The notes under the pieces are model-generated. The model saw only the letters and a program-made list of their open reading frames with translations, was not told where the DNA came from and did not search any database. This document shows, piece after piece, positions 33,247 through 41,047 of a stretch of DNA of 64,000 bases. Positions within the stretch are counted from its first letter, which is position 1. Every line of letters starts with the position of its first letter. This DNA is from Prauserella muralis (GTDB lineage Bacteria > Actinomycetota > Actinomycetes > Mycobacteriales > Pseudonocardiaceae). The DNA is taken from assembly GCF_003202285.1 (NCBI RefSeq), contig NZ_MASW01000002.1, positions 558,001 to 622,000 of the forward strand, in the 5' to 3' direction. The translations under genes were made by a program, and so were the position numbers.

Positions 33247-36200
33247 TCACAGCTCCCGCACCCGAATGTTGCGGAACTCGATCAGGTCGCTGTTGCCGTG
33301 GTTCTGCAACCCGATGAACCCGTTGATGAACTGACGCAGGTCGGTCGGCGGGTCGCTGGCTCGCGACGACTGCTTGCCGGGTGTGTTGTCGAACTCGTTG
33401 ATCACCACGCCGTTGCGGATGATCGTGTAGTGCTGTCCGACGACCCGGATCTCGTAGTCGTTCCACTCGCCCTTCGGCGTCACCCCGGCCTGGCCGGAGG
33501 GAATCGGGTCGAAGTTGTAGATCGACCCGGTCTTCTGCGGCTCACCGGTCTGACCGTCGTAGATCTGGATCTCGTGTCCACAGTAGATCGCGACCCACGC
33601 CTGCGAGTCCCGTGCCGAGCCCTGCGTGCCACAGCTGGAGTCCGGCCGCTGGTCGAGCGGTGTCCTCGGATCGGGGAACCGCACGAACACGCCGCTGTTG
33701 GCCCGGTGGTCACCGGTCGAGACGTCCTTGAACTGCAACTTCAGCGAGAAGTCGCCGTAGGCCTTCTCCGGGTACCACAGCATGCCGAGCCCGCCGATGC
33801 TGCGAAGCGAGCCGTCCGGCATCAGGTCGAAGCGGCCACCCGGTGCCTGCTGCCACGGCTCGAGAGACTGTGGCGTCCCGTCGAAGATGGCCTCGTAGCC
33901 GGTGTCGCCCTTCCTGCCGATGTCGGAGCGCGCCGCCGCCTGCTTCAGCGTGCTCGCCTCCTTGGCGGTGAGCACGCCGTCGCCACGCAGCTTGTTGGCC
34001 ACGCTGGTGACGTGGTCGACGAACGCGCCGTGGCTGGGCCACGTGCTCTCGTCGTCGATCAGGTCGTTGACCGTGCAACCGCCGCCTGCCTGGTGGTTGG
34101 CCACCGAGGTCTCGGTGTCGCGCAGCCACACGTTGCGCCGGTCGTCCGGCACCGCGCAGCCGACGTTGACCTCGGTCTTCGTGGTGGCCTTCTCGCCATC
34201 GGCGTAGGTCACCGTGAGCGTCGCCGTGTACGTGCCCGTGTCGGCGTAGGTGTGCCTCGGGTTGGCCTCGGTGGAGGTGGAGCCGTCACCGAAGTCCCAG
34301 TGGTAGGACACGCCGCCGGAACGCTCACCGGTGAAGCCGATCATCAGCGGCTTGTTCTGGACCGCCGTCGCCTGCGCGGTGGGCCTCGGCGTCGCCGGGC
34401 CGCCCTCGTAGGTGACCCTGATCAGCTTCTGGTTGCCGTGCAGGCTGAAGAAACCGCCCGCGTAGTCGAGCAGGTACAGCGCGCCGTCCGGCCCGAACTT
34501 GGCGTCCATCCAGCTCTGCAGCTGGTTGCCGCCGTTGCCGGAGCGGATGATGTGGCGCAGGTCCTCCGCGAACGGCGGGGGCTTCTGCTCCTCGACGCTC
34601 TTGCGGTCCACCGTCACCGCGATGCGGTTGTTCGGGTTGGACTGGTCGCCGATGAACCACTTGTTGTCCCAGTACTCCGGCCACGCCACACCGCTGTTGG
34701 TGTCGACCTCCGAGCGATGGTAGGTCGGGCCGTCCATGACGGCCTGGCCACCGCCCTTGAGGTACGGCCAGGTGTAGGTGGCGTCGTCGTTGTCGTACGT
34801 CGGCACCCCGCTGCCGTCCCCGCGCGGCGGGAACACGGGGCCACCGCCACCCGGCGAGTACCAGATCATGTTGTCCCTGGCGGGCGGGATGTCCACCAGG
34901 CCGGTGTTGCGCGGCGAGGTGTTCTTCAGGTTGTCGCAGTCGTACCAGCCGGTGAGCACGCTGGCGTCGGTGTTGCTGCGGTCGCGGTACGGCTGCCGGT
35001 TGCCCATGCAGTACGGCCAGCCCTGGTTGCCCGCCGACGTGATGATGGTGGCCGTCTCGTACTTCGCCGGTCCCAGCTCGGGGTTCGGCGAGAACGCGTC
35101 GGGCCCCACCCAGGCCGCGGTCAGCCAGTCGTTCTTCTTGTCGTAGGCCAGCCGCGAGATGTTGCGCACGCCCATCACGTAGATCTCAGGGCGGGTCTTG
35201 TCACCGGGGTCCTCGGCCTCGGGGAAGAGGTTCCCCTCGGGGATCGTGTAGGTCCCGTCGTCCTCCGGGTGGATCCGCAGGATCTTGCCGTTGAGGTCGT
35301 TGGTGTTGCCCGCGGTCCGGCGCGCGTCCTGGAACGAGATGCCCTTGTAGTCCTGCGTCCAGTTGTTGCCGGAGTAGCCCTGCGAGCCTCCCGACGAGTT
35401 GCTGTCACCGGAGCCGATGTAGAGGTTGCCGTCGTTGTCGAAGGCCATGCCACCACCGGCGTGGCAGCAGCTGTGGATCTGCGTGTCCCAGGACAGCAGG
35501 TCCTTGCGGGTCGACTGGTCGATGGACTGCTTCGCGTGGTCGTAGGTCAGCCGCGAGACGGTCCGCTTGCCGATCCGCTTGTCGCGGTCGATCGACTCGT
35601 GCGGCATCCAGTACACGTAGATCCAGCCGTTGTCGGCGAACTCCGGGTCCAGGGTGATGCCGACGAGACCCTCCTCGTTCTTGACCAGCTCGTCACCGCT
35701 GCCGCGGTTGCCCATCACGTCGAGCGTGGTGAGCAGCTTGACCTGCTTGGTCTCCGGGTCCCACTGGTGGATCGTGCCGCAGCCGAGGCCGACGTTGGGG
35801 TCGTCCCAGCTGGGGACGGGCCCGGTGGCACAGGCCGCCTTGCCGATGTAGAACACCGTGCCGTCCGGGGCGATGGTCAGGCCGTGCGGCTCGCCGATCT
35901 GGTCGAGCTGACCCTGCTTGTTCTGCGCGGTCAGCCGCTCGATCTTGTAGTTGGAGCCGATGGTGGCCTGGCAGTCACCGCGCACCATGCCGGTGGTCCA
36001 CTGCAGGGCGCCGAGCAGGTGGTTGCGGAAGCGCTGTTCCGAGTAGGACTGCTCGGTGCCGCCCATGCCGGTGTAGAACGACCGGCCGCCGTCGTAGTCG
36101 CGGCACCACGACACCGGGTGGAAGGGGCCGTTGGCGCCCTCACCGGGGTTGTAGGTGTGCTCCTGCACCTGCGCGACGGTGTGCACCTCGCCGATGGGGT

Positions 36201-37257
36201 TCGGCGACCAGTTGAGCCAGCGGTCCGAGCGCGTCCACGTCAGCGGAAGGCCCTCGTTGGCCGGGTGCTGGCGGTCGGTGAGGCTGACGGTCGCCTCCTG
36301 CACCGGCACCTCGGGCGGCGGCTCCGTGGTGCCCTCGCCCGAGAACAGCTGCCATTCGGCGAGCTGGGTGAGGCCGTCACCGCTGTTGGCCGTGATGTCC
36401 AGCTGGTAATAGGCGTAGGACTCGGTGTTGTCGAAGCGGTACTCCTTGGTCTGGAACCGCTGGGGGAAGTCCTCGTTCGACCGGCTGTCCAGGTCGGTCC
36501 AGTTCTGGCCGTCCGTCGAGCCCCGCAGGGTCCAGTCCTTCGGGTCACGCCCGGCGAAGTCGTTGGCCGACGCGAGCGCGTAGTGCGACACCACGGCGGG
36601 CTCGGCCAGCCGCAGCGTGATCGTGGCGGTGGGGTTGAACGTGAGCCACTTGGTGTCCACGTCGCCGTCGACCAGGTTGGTGGCGATCTCGTTGGGCGGG
36701 TTCTCGCCGGTGGCGCTGATCTCGGCGACCTCGGCCGGGTCGGGGAGGTTGCCCACCGGGCGGCTGCCGATCAGCCCGGTGAACCACTCGGAGCGCGCCT
36801 GCGCGCGGGCGGCGTCCCGGATGCCGAGGAAGCCGCCGCCGTCGTTGACGTAGTCCTTGAGCGCGGCCTCCTGGCCGTTGGTCAGCTCGGTGCCCTCCGC
36901 CGAGAGGAAGACCACGCCGCGGTAGTCGTCGAGCTTGTCCGGGCTGAACACGGCCGGATCGGTGGTGGACTCGACGTCGAAGCCGTGTTGCGCGCCGAGG
37001 TCCTTGATGGCCTGCGTGGCGGCGCCGACCGGGTCGTCCTGTTTGTCGGCGGCGCCGTGGAACACCAGCACGTCGACCGGGCTCTCGGCGTTCTGCCGGG
37101 GCGCGTTCTGCTGTGGTACGGGTTGTTGTGCCTGCCCCAGTGCGGGGATCGAGGACAGTCCCAGTGCCAGCGTCGCGCTGGTCACCAGAACCATCGTGCG
37201 GCGCAGCGAAGCCGGCCGTTGCCGTCCGCTGCGGGATAAGAGACCTCTTCGTCCCAT
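33247..37257 (-). CDS. Multidomain exported ThuA / discoidin-like / sugar dehydrogenase / PKD / DUF1080 protein
   Basis: A 1336-residue exported protein. Domains in order: signal peptide 1-43; ThuA at about 61-165 and 320-425 (VDVLVFHGAADK, GGGFLGIRDAA, ending WTTGMVRGDC), split by a discoidin-like insert at about 175-306 (NLVDGDVDTKWLTF, DWTLRGSTDGQNW); a sorbosone/glucose dehydrogenase-type beta-propeller at 440-950 (PHGLTIAPDGTVFYIG, NEEGLVGITLDPEF, PEIYVMGVRNISRLA); a PKD domain at 955-1032 (YHWDFGDGSTS); a two-cysteine module at 1033-1117; and DUF1080 at 1120-1336 (YEAIFDGT, NGFIGLQNHGNSDLIEFRN). The dehydrogenase part may use PQQ or haem, fitting the neighbouring laccase. It lies 34 bases after the laccase gene. 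Confidence 0.88.
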   Translation of the reverse strand: MGRRGLLSRSGRQRPASLRRTMVLVTSATLALGLSSIPALGQAQQPVPQQNAPRQNAESPVDVLVFHGAADKQDDPVGAATQAIKDLGAQHGFDVESTTDPAVFSPDKLDDYRGVVFLSAEGTELTNGQEAALKDYVNDGGGFLGIRDAARAQARSEWFTGLIGSRPVGNLPDPAEVAEISATGENPPNEIATNLVDGDVDTKWLTFNPTATITLRLAEPAVVSHYALASANDFAGRDPKDWTLRGSTDGQNWTDLDSRSNEDFPQRFQTKEYRFDNTESYAYYQLDITANSGDGLTQLAEWQLFSGEGTTEPPPEVPVQEATVSLTDRQHPANEGLPLTWTRSDRWLNWSPNPIGEVHTVAQVQEHTYNPGEGANGPFHPVSWCRDYDGGRSFYTGMGGTEQSYSEQRFRNHLLGALQWTTGMVRGDCQATIGSNYKIERLTAQNKQGQLDQIGEPHGLTIAPDGTVFYIGKAACATGPVPSWDDPNVGLGCGTIHQWDPETKQVKLLTTLDVMGNRGSGDELVKNEEGLVGITLDPEFADNGWIYVYWMPHESIDRDKRIGKRTVSRLTYDHAKQSIDQSTRKDLLSWDTQIHSCCHAGGGMAFDNDGNLYIGSGDSNSSGGSQGYSGNNWTQDYKGISFQDARRTAGNTNDLNGKILRIHPEDDGTYTIPEGNLFPEAEDPGDKTRPEIYVMGVRNISRLAYDKKNDWLTAAWVGPDAFSPNPELGPAKYETATIITSAGNQGWPYCMGNRQPYRDRSNTDASVLTGWYDCDNLKNTSPRNTGLVDIPPARDNMIWYSPGGGGPVFPPRGDGSGVPTYDNDDATYTWPYLKGGGQAVMDGPTYHRSEVDTNSGVAWPEYWDNKWFIGDQSNPNNRIAVTVDRKSVEEQKPPPFAEDLRHIIRSGNGGNQLQSWMDAKFGPDGALYLLDYAGGFFSLHGNQKLIRVTYEGGPATPRPTAQATAVQNKPLMIGFTGERSGGVSYHWDFGDGSTSTEANPRHTYADTGTYTATLTVTYADGEKATTKTEVNVGCAVPDDRRNVWLRDTETSVANHQAGGGCTVNDLIDDESTWPSHGAFVDHVTSVANKLRGDGVLTAKEASTLKQAAARSDIGRKGDTGYEAIFDGTPQSLEPWQQAPGGRFDLMPDGSLRSIGGLGMLWYPEKAYGDFSLKLQFKDVSTGDHRANSGVFVRFPDPRTPLDQRPDSSCGTQGSARDSQAWVAIYCGHEIQIYDGQTGEPQKTGSIYNFDPIPSGQAGVTPKGEWNDYEIRVVGQHYTIIRNGVVINEFDNTPGKQSSRASDPPTDLRQFINGFIGLQNHGNSDLIEFRNIRVREL

Positions 37258-37291
37258 GTGGTGTGCTCCTTCACCTCACGTGGTGCCGGGT

Positions 37292-38290
37292 CTAGTGGTG
37301 GGGGTGGTTGTGGCCGTAGTAGCGATCGAGGGCCTCCTGCGCGCCGGCGGGCATGCTGCCGTCGGCGTTGCGCACCAGGAAGACACCGGCCATACCGGTG
37401 TCGGAGTGGTTCTGGACGTGGCAGTGGTACATCCACGCGCCTGCCCCGACTCCCTCTCCCGCCACGACCTGGAAGCCGAAGGAGGAGCCGGGGTTGAGGT
37501 CCTTGTTGTCCACGACCGGGGTCGGGTCGTTCGGGCCGCTGAGCAGTCCCGTGCGGTTGTCCGCCCAGCGGTGGGCGTGCAGATGGAAGGTGTGGAAGAA
37601 GTCGCCGTGGCCGATCGCGATGAACTCCACGCGTTCACCGAGCCGGGCCTCCAGCAGGGGGGCGTGCGGGGCCATCTTGTTGTTGATCGTCATGCCCTGG
37701 AACACGACGGTGAACTGCCTGTCCGGCAGCACGTCGCCCTTGCGCCGCACGATGAGTGCGCCGTAGAGGCCGCGGATGAGGCCCTGTGTTCCGTGGTCGG
37801 TGCCCATCGCGTGGTCGTGGTAGTGCCAGTAGCCCGCACTGCCGGGCAGCCACACGCCGTCCTTGCGGAACGGCTCCCGGGTGCGCCAGACGTAGCGGCG
37901 CCGCTCGCCCGGCTCGTTGAACGAGTCGTTGAGCGGGCTGCCGTCGGAGTCGGTGCTGTAGTCGACGCCGTGGGGGTGGATCGACAGCCGCTTGTCGGTG
38001 TTGTTGACCAGGTCGATCTCGAGGGTGTCGCCCTCCCACATCTCCAGCACGGGCCCGGGAACGGTGGCCCCGCCGGGGGTGAGGCCGTAGCCGATGTCGC
38101 CGCCGGGCAGTTCCTCGGCGTACATCGTGATGCGCCGGGTCTTGCCTTGTTGCGCCGCCGCGACCGGGGCCGCGGCCGCCGTGAGCCCCGCCAGCGCCGG
38201 GGCGGTGACCCCGACCGCGGCGGCCCCGGCCAGCATCGATCTGCGGGAGACCGTGCGGCCGGACGGCCCGTTCTGAGCATGGTTGTGCAT
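37292..38290 (-). CDS. Two-domain multicopper oxidase (small-laccase type), Tat signal
   Basis: A 332-residue exported laccase-like enzyme, oxidising phenolics or Cu(I)/Fe(II) with reduction of O2. The N-terminus has the twin-arginine signal TVSRRSMLAGAAAVGVTAPA. Copper motifs are all present: HPHGVDY, WHYHDHAMG, HTFHLHAHRW and WMYHCHVQNHSDTGM, the last carrying the T1 cysteine. The size fits the two-domain enzymes, which act as trimers. The tail YYGHNHPHH is His-rich. GGAGAACACCACG favours ATG 38290; an ATG 15 bases upstream is also in frame. It leads the operon laccase, ThuA mosaic, cupredoxin. Confidence 0.9.
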   Translation of the reverse strand: MHNHAQNGPSGRTVSRRSMLAGAAAVGVTAPALAGLTAAAAPVAAAQQGKTRRITMYAEELPGGDIGYGLTPGGATVPGPVLEMWEGDTLEIDLVNNTDKRLSIHPHGVDYSTDSDGSPLNDSFNEPGERRRYVWRTREPFRKDGVWLPGSAGYWHYHDHAMGTDHGTQGLIRGLYGALIVRRKGDVLPDRQFTVVFQGMTINNKMAPHAPLLEARLGERVEFIAIGHGDFFHTFHLHAHRWADNRTGLLSGPNDPTPVVDNKDLNPGSSFGFQVVAGEGVGAGAWMYHCHVQNHSDTGMAGVFLVRNADGSMPAGAQEALDRYYGHNHPHH

Positions 38291-38946
38291 CGTGGTGTTC
38301 TCCATTCGGTGTCCCCGGGGACCAGGCAGAACAGCGGTGGCGCGGGACGGGGACGACCCCGCGCCGTGGTGGGGGATTCAGGGAGAGCGCGGGGGAGCGC
38401 GGCGGCCGCCGCGGGCTCCGGCGGGGTGAGGAGGGGAACGCGGCACCGTCTCGCCGTGTCGTGACATGCCCGACCACCCCCAACCCCGCCCGTCCTTGCC
38501 GAGGATTTCGGCTCGGACGTTAATCACTTTTGTGGCGTACGTAAATATGCACGGTCGAAGTAAGCCGACTTATGCTGCGTTGAGACAGAAGTGATGGGCC
38601 GAACGGAGTAATGAACCAGCCGTCTTTCAGGCCGAAACCTGACCTGAGTGCTCGTGCCGGCAGCGCGAGACAGTGCAGAGAGGACGGAAGCGACCGACGA
38701 GGATCCGCGAAGCAGAGGAGTTCGTGCAGGCCGGCGAAGCGGCCTGTGACGAGGCGTGGGTGCCGCCGGCGATGTCCGGCGGATCATGGCGGCGGCCAAG
38801 GAGGCGGCCGGGGAGGCGGCCCTGCCGGGTCACCAATGCCGGCGCGAGCGGGGTATCCACCGGGAACCGGTACCGGTCGCCGCCGATACCCCTGGCGTGC
38901 CCGCTACCCCGCGCTCACCGGTCGCCGCCCGTAGCCGCGCAGCCCA
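38291..38946. other. Long intergenic region, promoter side of the laccase operon; no gene recognised
   Basis: About 650 bases without a credible gene. Next to the laccase start is a perfect 12-bp palindrome GTCCCCGGGGAC at 38311-38322. At about 38520-38600 the DNA becomes AT-richer (GTACGTAAATATGCACGG), a likely promoter area. From 38610 to 38940 there are open frames in both directions, but their products are Arg/Pro-rich and none has a ribosome-binding site with family-like content. It might be a decayed gene. Confidence 0.5.
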
Positions 38947-39034
38947 AAGCTCCCCAATGTGGCATTCGTAGCGTTGAGCGCTACGAATGCCACATTGGGG
39001 ACGTTGAGCGCTACAAATGTGGCATTGGGGAGCT
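38947..39034. repeat. Family B intergenic repeat, locus 2 (perfect 22-bp hairpin plus half-site)
   Basis: A perfect inverted repeat, 38952-38973 with 38979-39000, has 22-bp arms and a TTGAG loop; the arms contain CCCCAATGTGGCATTCG. A third unit, CTACAAATGTGGCATTGGGG, ends at 39030, exactly 30 bases after the second. The element is bounded by AAGCTCCCC and GGGGAGCTT. It ends 18 bases before the stop codon of the sugar-binding protein gene, on the 3' side of that minus-strand operon. Confidence 0.9.
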
Positions 39035-39051
39035 TGCCGCGGGGCTGGTGG

Positions 39052-40023
39052 TTACTGGTACAGCACCGCCTGGATCTTCGGGTCCTCCACGTTGCTCTTG
39101 TCGTACCAGTAGAAGTTGGTGTCGATGGTCTTCGGCAGTTGCTCCCCGTTGACCGCCTTGATCGCGGACTGGACCAGCTGGCGGCCCATGTCGATCGGGT
39201 CCTGCGTCACCGCGCCGGCCATCACGCCGTCCTTGATGGCGTCGATCTGGGCCTTGCCGGAGTCGAAGCCGACCACGGTGATGCCCTTCTTCCCGCTCTC
39301 CTGCACGCCCTTGATGACGCCGATCGCCGAGCCCTCGTTGGACGCGTAGATACCCTTCAGGTCCGGGTTCGCCGAGATGATCGACTTGGTGATGTTGGCG
39401 GACTCCAGCTGGTCACCGCCGCCGTACTGGGCGTCGAGCACCGTGATGCCGGGAGCGTTCTGCTGCATCCACTCCTTGAAGCCGTCCCTGCGGTCGGTGC
39501 CGGACTTGCTGGTCTGGTCGTGCACGACCATGGCGACCTTGCCCTTGCCGCCGAGCTCCTCCGCCATGTGCTTGGCGGCCTCCGCCGCGGCGGCCTTGTT
39601 GTCCGTGGCCACGGTGGTCACCGGAACATCACTGTCCACACCGGAGTCGAACGCGATCACCGGGATGTCCTGCGACTGCGCCTGCTGCAGCAGCGGCGCG
39701 GCCGCGCGGGAGTCCAGCGCGGCGAACCCGAGCGCGTCGGGGCTCTTGGCGAGCTCGTTGGTGAGCATGTTCATCTGCTCCTCGACCTCCTGCTCGGTCG
39801 CGGGGCCGACGAACGTGATCCGGGCACCGTGCTTGGCGGCCTCCTCCTCGGCGCCCTTCTTCACGGCCTGCCAGAACTGGTGCTGGAAGCCCTTCGACAC
39901 GATCGCGATGAACGGGCCGTCGCCACCCGATCCACCACCCGAGCCGCCGTCCGAACCACACGCCGCGAGGCCCAGCGCCATGGCGGCACCGGCGAACGCC
40001 GCGACGACCTTTCGCATTCTCAT
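39052..40023 (-). CDS. Sugar ABC transporter substrate-binding lipoprotein
   Basis: A 323-residue periplasmic-binding-type lipoprotein. The signal MRMRKVVAAFAGAAMALGLAAC-like region ends in the lipobox LAAC with Cys-22, followed by a GGSGGGSGG linker. The mature part FIAIVSKGFQHQFWQAVKKG, PDALGFAALDSRAAAPL and GIYASNEGSAIGVIKGV is the ribose/galactose-binding (Peripla_BP_4) fold. It is the last gene of the minus-strand deoxy-sugar operon, following the permease by 22 bases. The ligand is inferred to be L-fucose or a similar sugar from the enzymes upstream. The family B hairpin lies after its stop. Confidence 0.88.
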   Translation of the reverse strand: MRMRKVVAAFAGAAMALGLAACGSDGGSGGGSGGDGPFIAIVSKGFQHQFWQAVKKGAEEEAAKHGARITFVGPATEQEVEEQMNMLTNELAKSPDALGFAALDSRAAAPLLQQAQSQDIPVIAFDSGVDSDVPVTTVATDNKAAAAEAAKHMAEELGGKGKVAMVVHDQTSKSGTDRRDGFKEWMQQNAPGITVLDAQYGGGDQLESANITKSIISANPDLKGIYASNEGSAIGVIKGVQESGKKGITVVGFDSGKAQIDAIKDGVMAGAVTQDPIDMGRQLVQSAIKAVNGEQLPKTIDTNFYWYDKSNVEDPKIQAVLYQ

Positions 40024-40045
40024 CGCCAGATCTCCTTTGTCCTGG

Positions 40046-41047
40046 TCAAGCTTCCTTCTTGCGGATGCGGTCCGTGTAGACGGCCACGAGGATCACGCAG
40101 CCGAGAATCACGTTCTGCCACTCCTGCGGGATCGACATGATCTGCAGGCCGTTGTTGAGCACCGAGATGATCAGCGCGCCGATCAGCGTGCCCACGATGG
40201 AGCCCTTGCCGCCGGACAGCGACGTGCCACCGATCACCACGGCCGCGATCGCCTGCAGCTCGTAGCCCATGCCGGTGGCGGGCTGCGCCGAGCCGAGGCG
40301 GGCCGAGATCATCACGCCGGCCAGGCCGATGAACAGCCCGGCGAAGCAGTAGATCGCGATCTTCCACCGGCGCACGTCGATGCCCGACAGCGCCGTGGCC
40401 TCCTCGTTGCTGCCGATGGAGTAGGTGTAGCGGCCGAGCACGCTCTTGGTCAGCAGCAGCCCGGCCATGAGCGCCACCGCGAGCAGGATCAGCACGGCGT
40501 TGGGGAACTCGACGCCGGGAATCAGGTTTCCGGTGGAGATGTCGGTGTAGCCGGGCACGTTGTTGAAGTAGATCGGCGCGCTGTCCGACAACACGAGCGC
40601 CAGCCCCTCGGCGACCAGCATCATGGCCAGAGTCGCGATGAACGGCGGAATCTTCAGCAGCGCCACGTTGATCCCGTTGATGAGGCCCATCAGGCCGCCG
40701 AACAGGATCGCGGCCGGAACGCCGAGCGCCAGCGGCAGGCCCAGCTTGGTGAGGAACACACCGGACATCACCGCACACAGGGCCATGCCCGTGCCGATCG
40801 AAAGGTCGATACCACCCGCGATGATCACGAACGTCGTGCCGATCGCCAGCGTGCCGATGACCACGGTGGAGAACAGGATCGCCGTGAAGTTGCCGTAGGA
40901 GAAGAAGTACGGGCTGGCGAACGAGAAGAACGCGTAGATGACGAGCAGGCTGGCGAACGCGAGCAGCTGCTGCAGCCTGCCCTTGACAGCCGTCACCAGA
41001 CCGCCACCCGCCTGCTGCTCCGGCGCCGGAGCTTTGACCGCTGTCAT
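40046..41047 (-). CDS. Sugar ABC transporter permease (RbsC type)
   Basis: A 333-residue inner-membrane permease with about nine hydrophobic segments. FVIIAGGIDLSIGTGMAL and YELQAIAAVVIGGTSLSGGKG are signature regions of the ribose-type (CUT2) permease. ATG 41047 overlaps the stop of the ATPase gene upstream (ATGA). Its partners are the ATPase gene upstream and the binding protein downstream; a single permease gene implies a homodimer. Substrate inferred from the operon enzymes. Confidence 0.9.
   Translation of the reverse strand: MTAVKAPAPEQQAGGGLVTAVKGRLQQLLAFASLLVIYAFFSFASPYFFSYGNFTAILFSTVVIGTLAIGTTFVIIAGGIDLSIGTGMALCAVMSGVFLTKLGLPLALGVPAAILFGGLMGLINGINVALLKIPPFIATLAMMLVAEGLALVLSDSAPIYFNNVPGYTDISTGNLIPGVEFPNAVLILLAVALMAGLLLTKSVLGRYTYSIGSNEEATALSGIDVRRWKIAIYCFAGLFIGLAGVMISARLGSAQPATGMGYELQAIAAVVIGGTSLSGGKGSIVGTLIGALIISVLNNGLQIMSIPQEWQNVILGCVILVAVYTDRIRKKEA

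Noticed and set aside
33208-37239. A 1343-residue open frame on the plus strand, antisense to the ThuA mosaic gene
   Set aside because: Arg/Val/Gly-rich composition with no domain; it mirrors the third-position GC bias of the real gene, whose domains are clear.
38611-38934. Small plus-strand open frame (about 107 residues) in the long intergenic region
   Set aside because: Arg/Gly/Pro-rich, low-complexity product without homology-like motifs; the competing frames on both strands are equally long.
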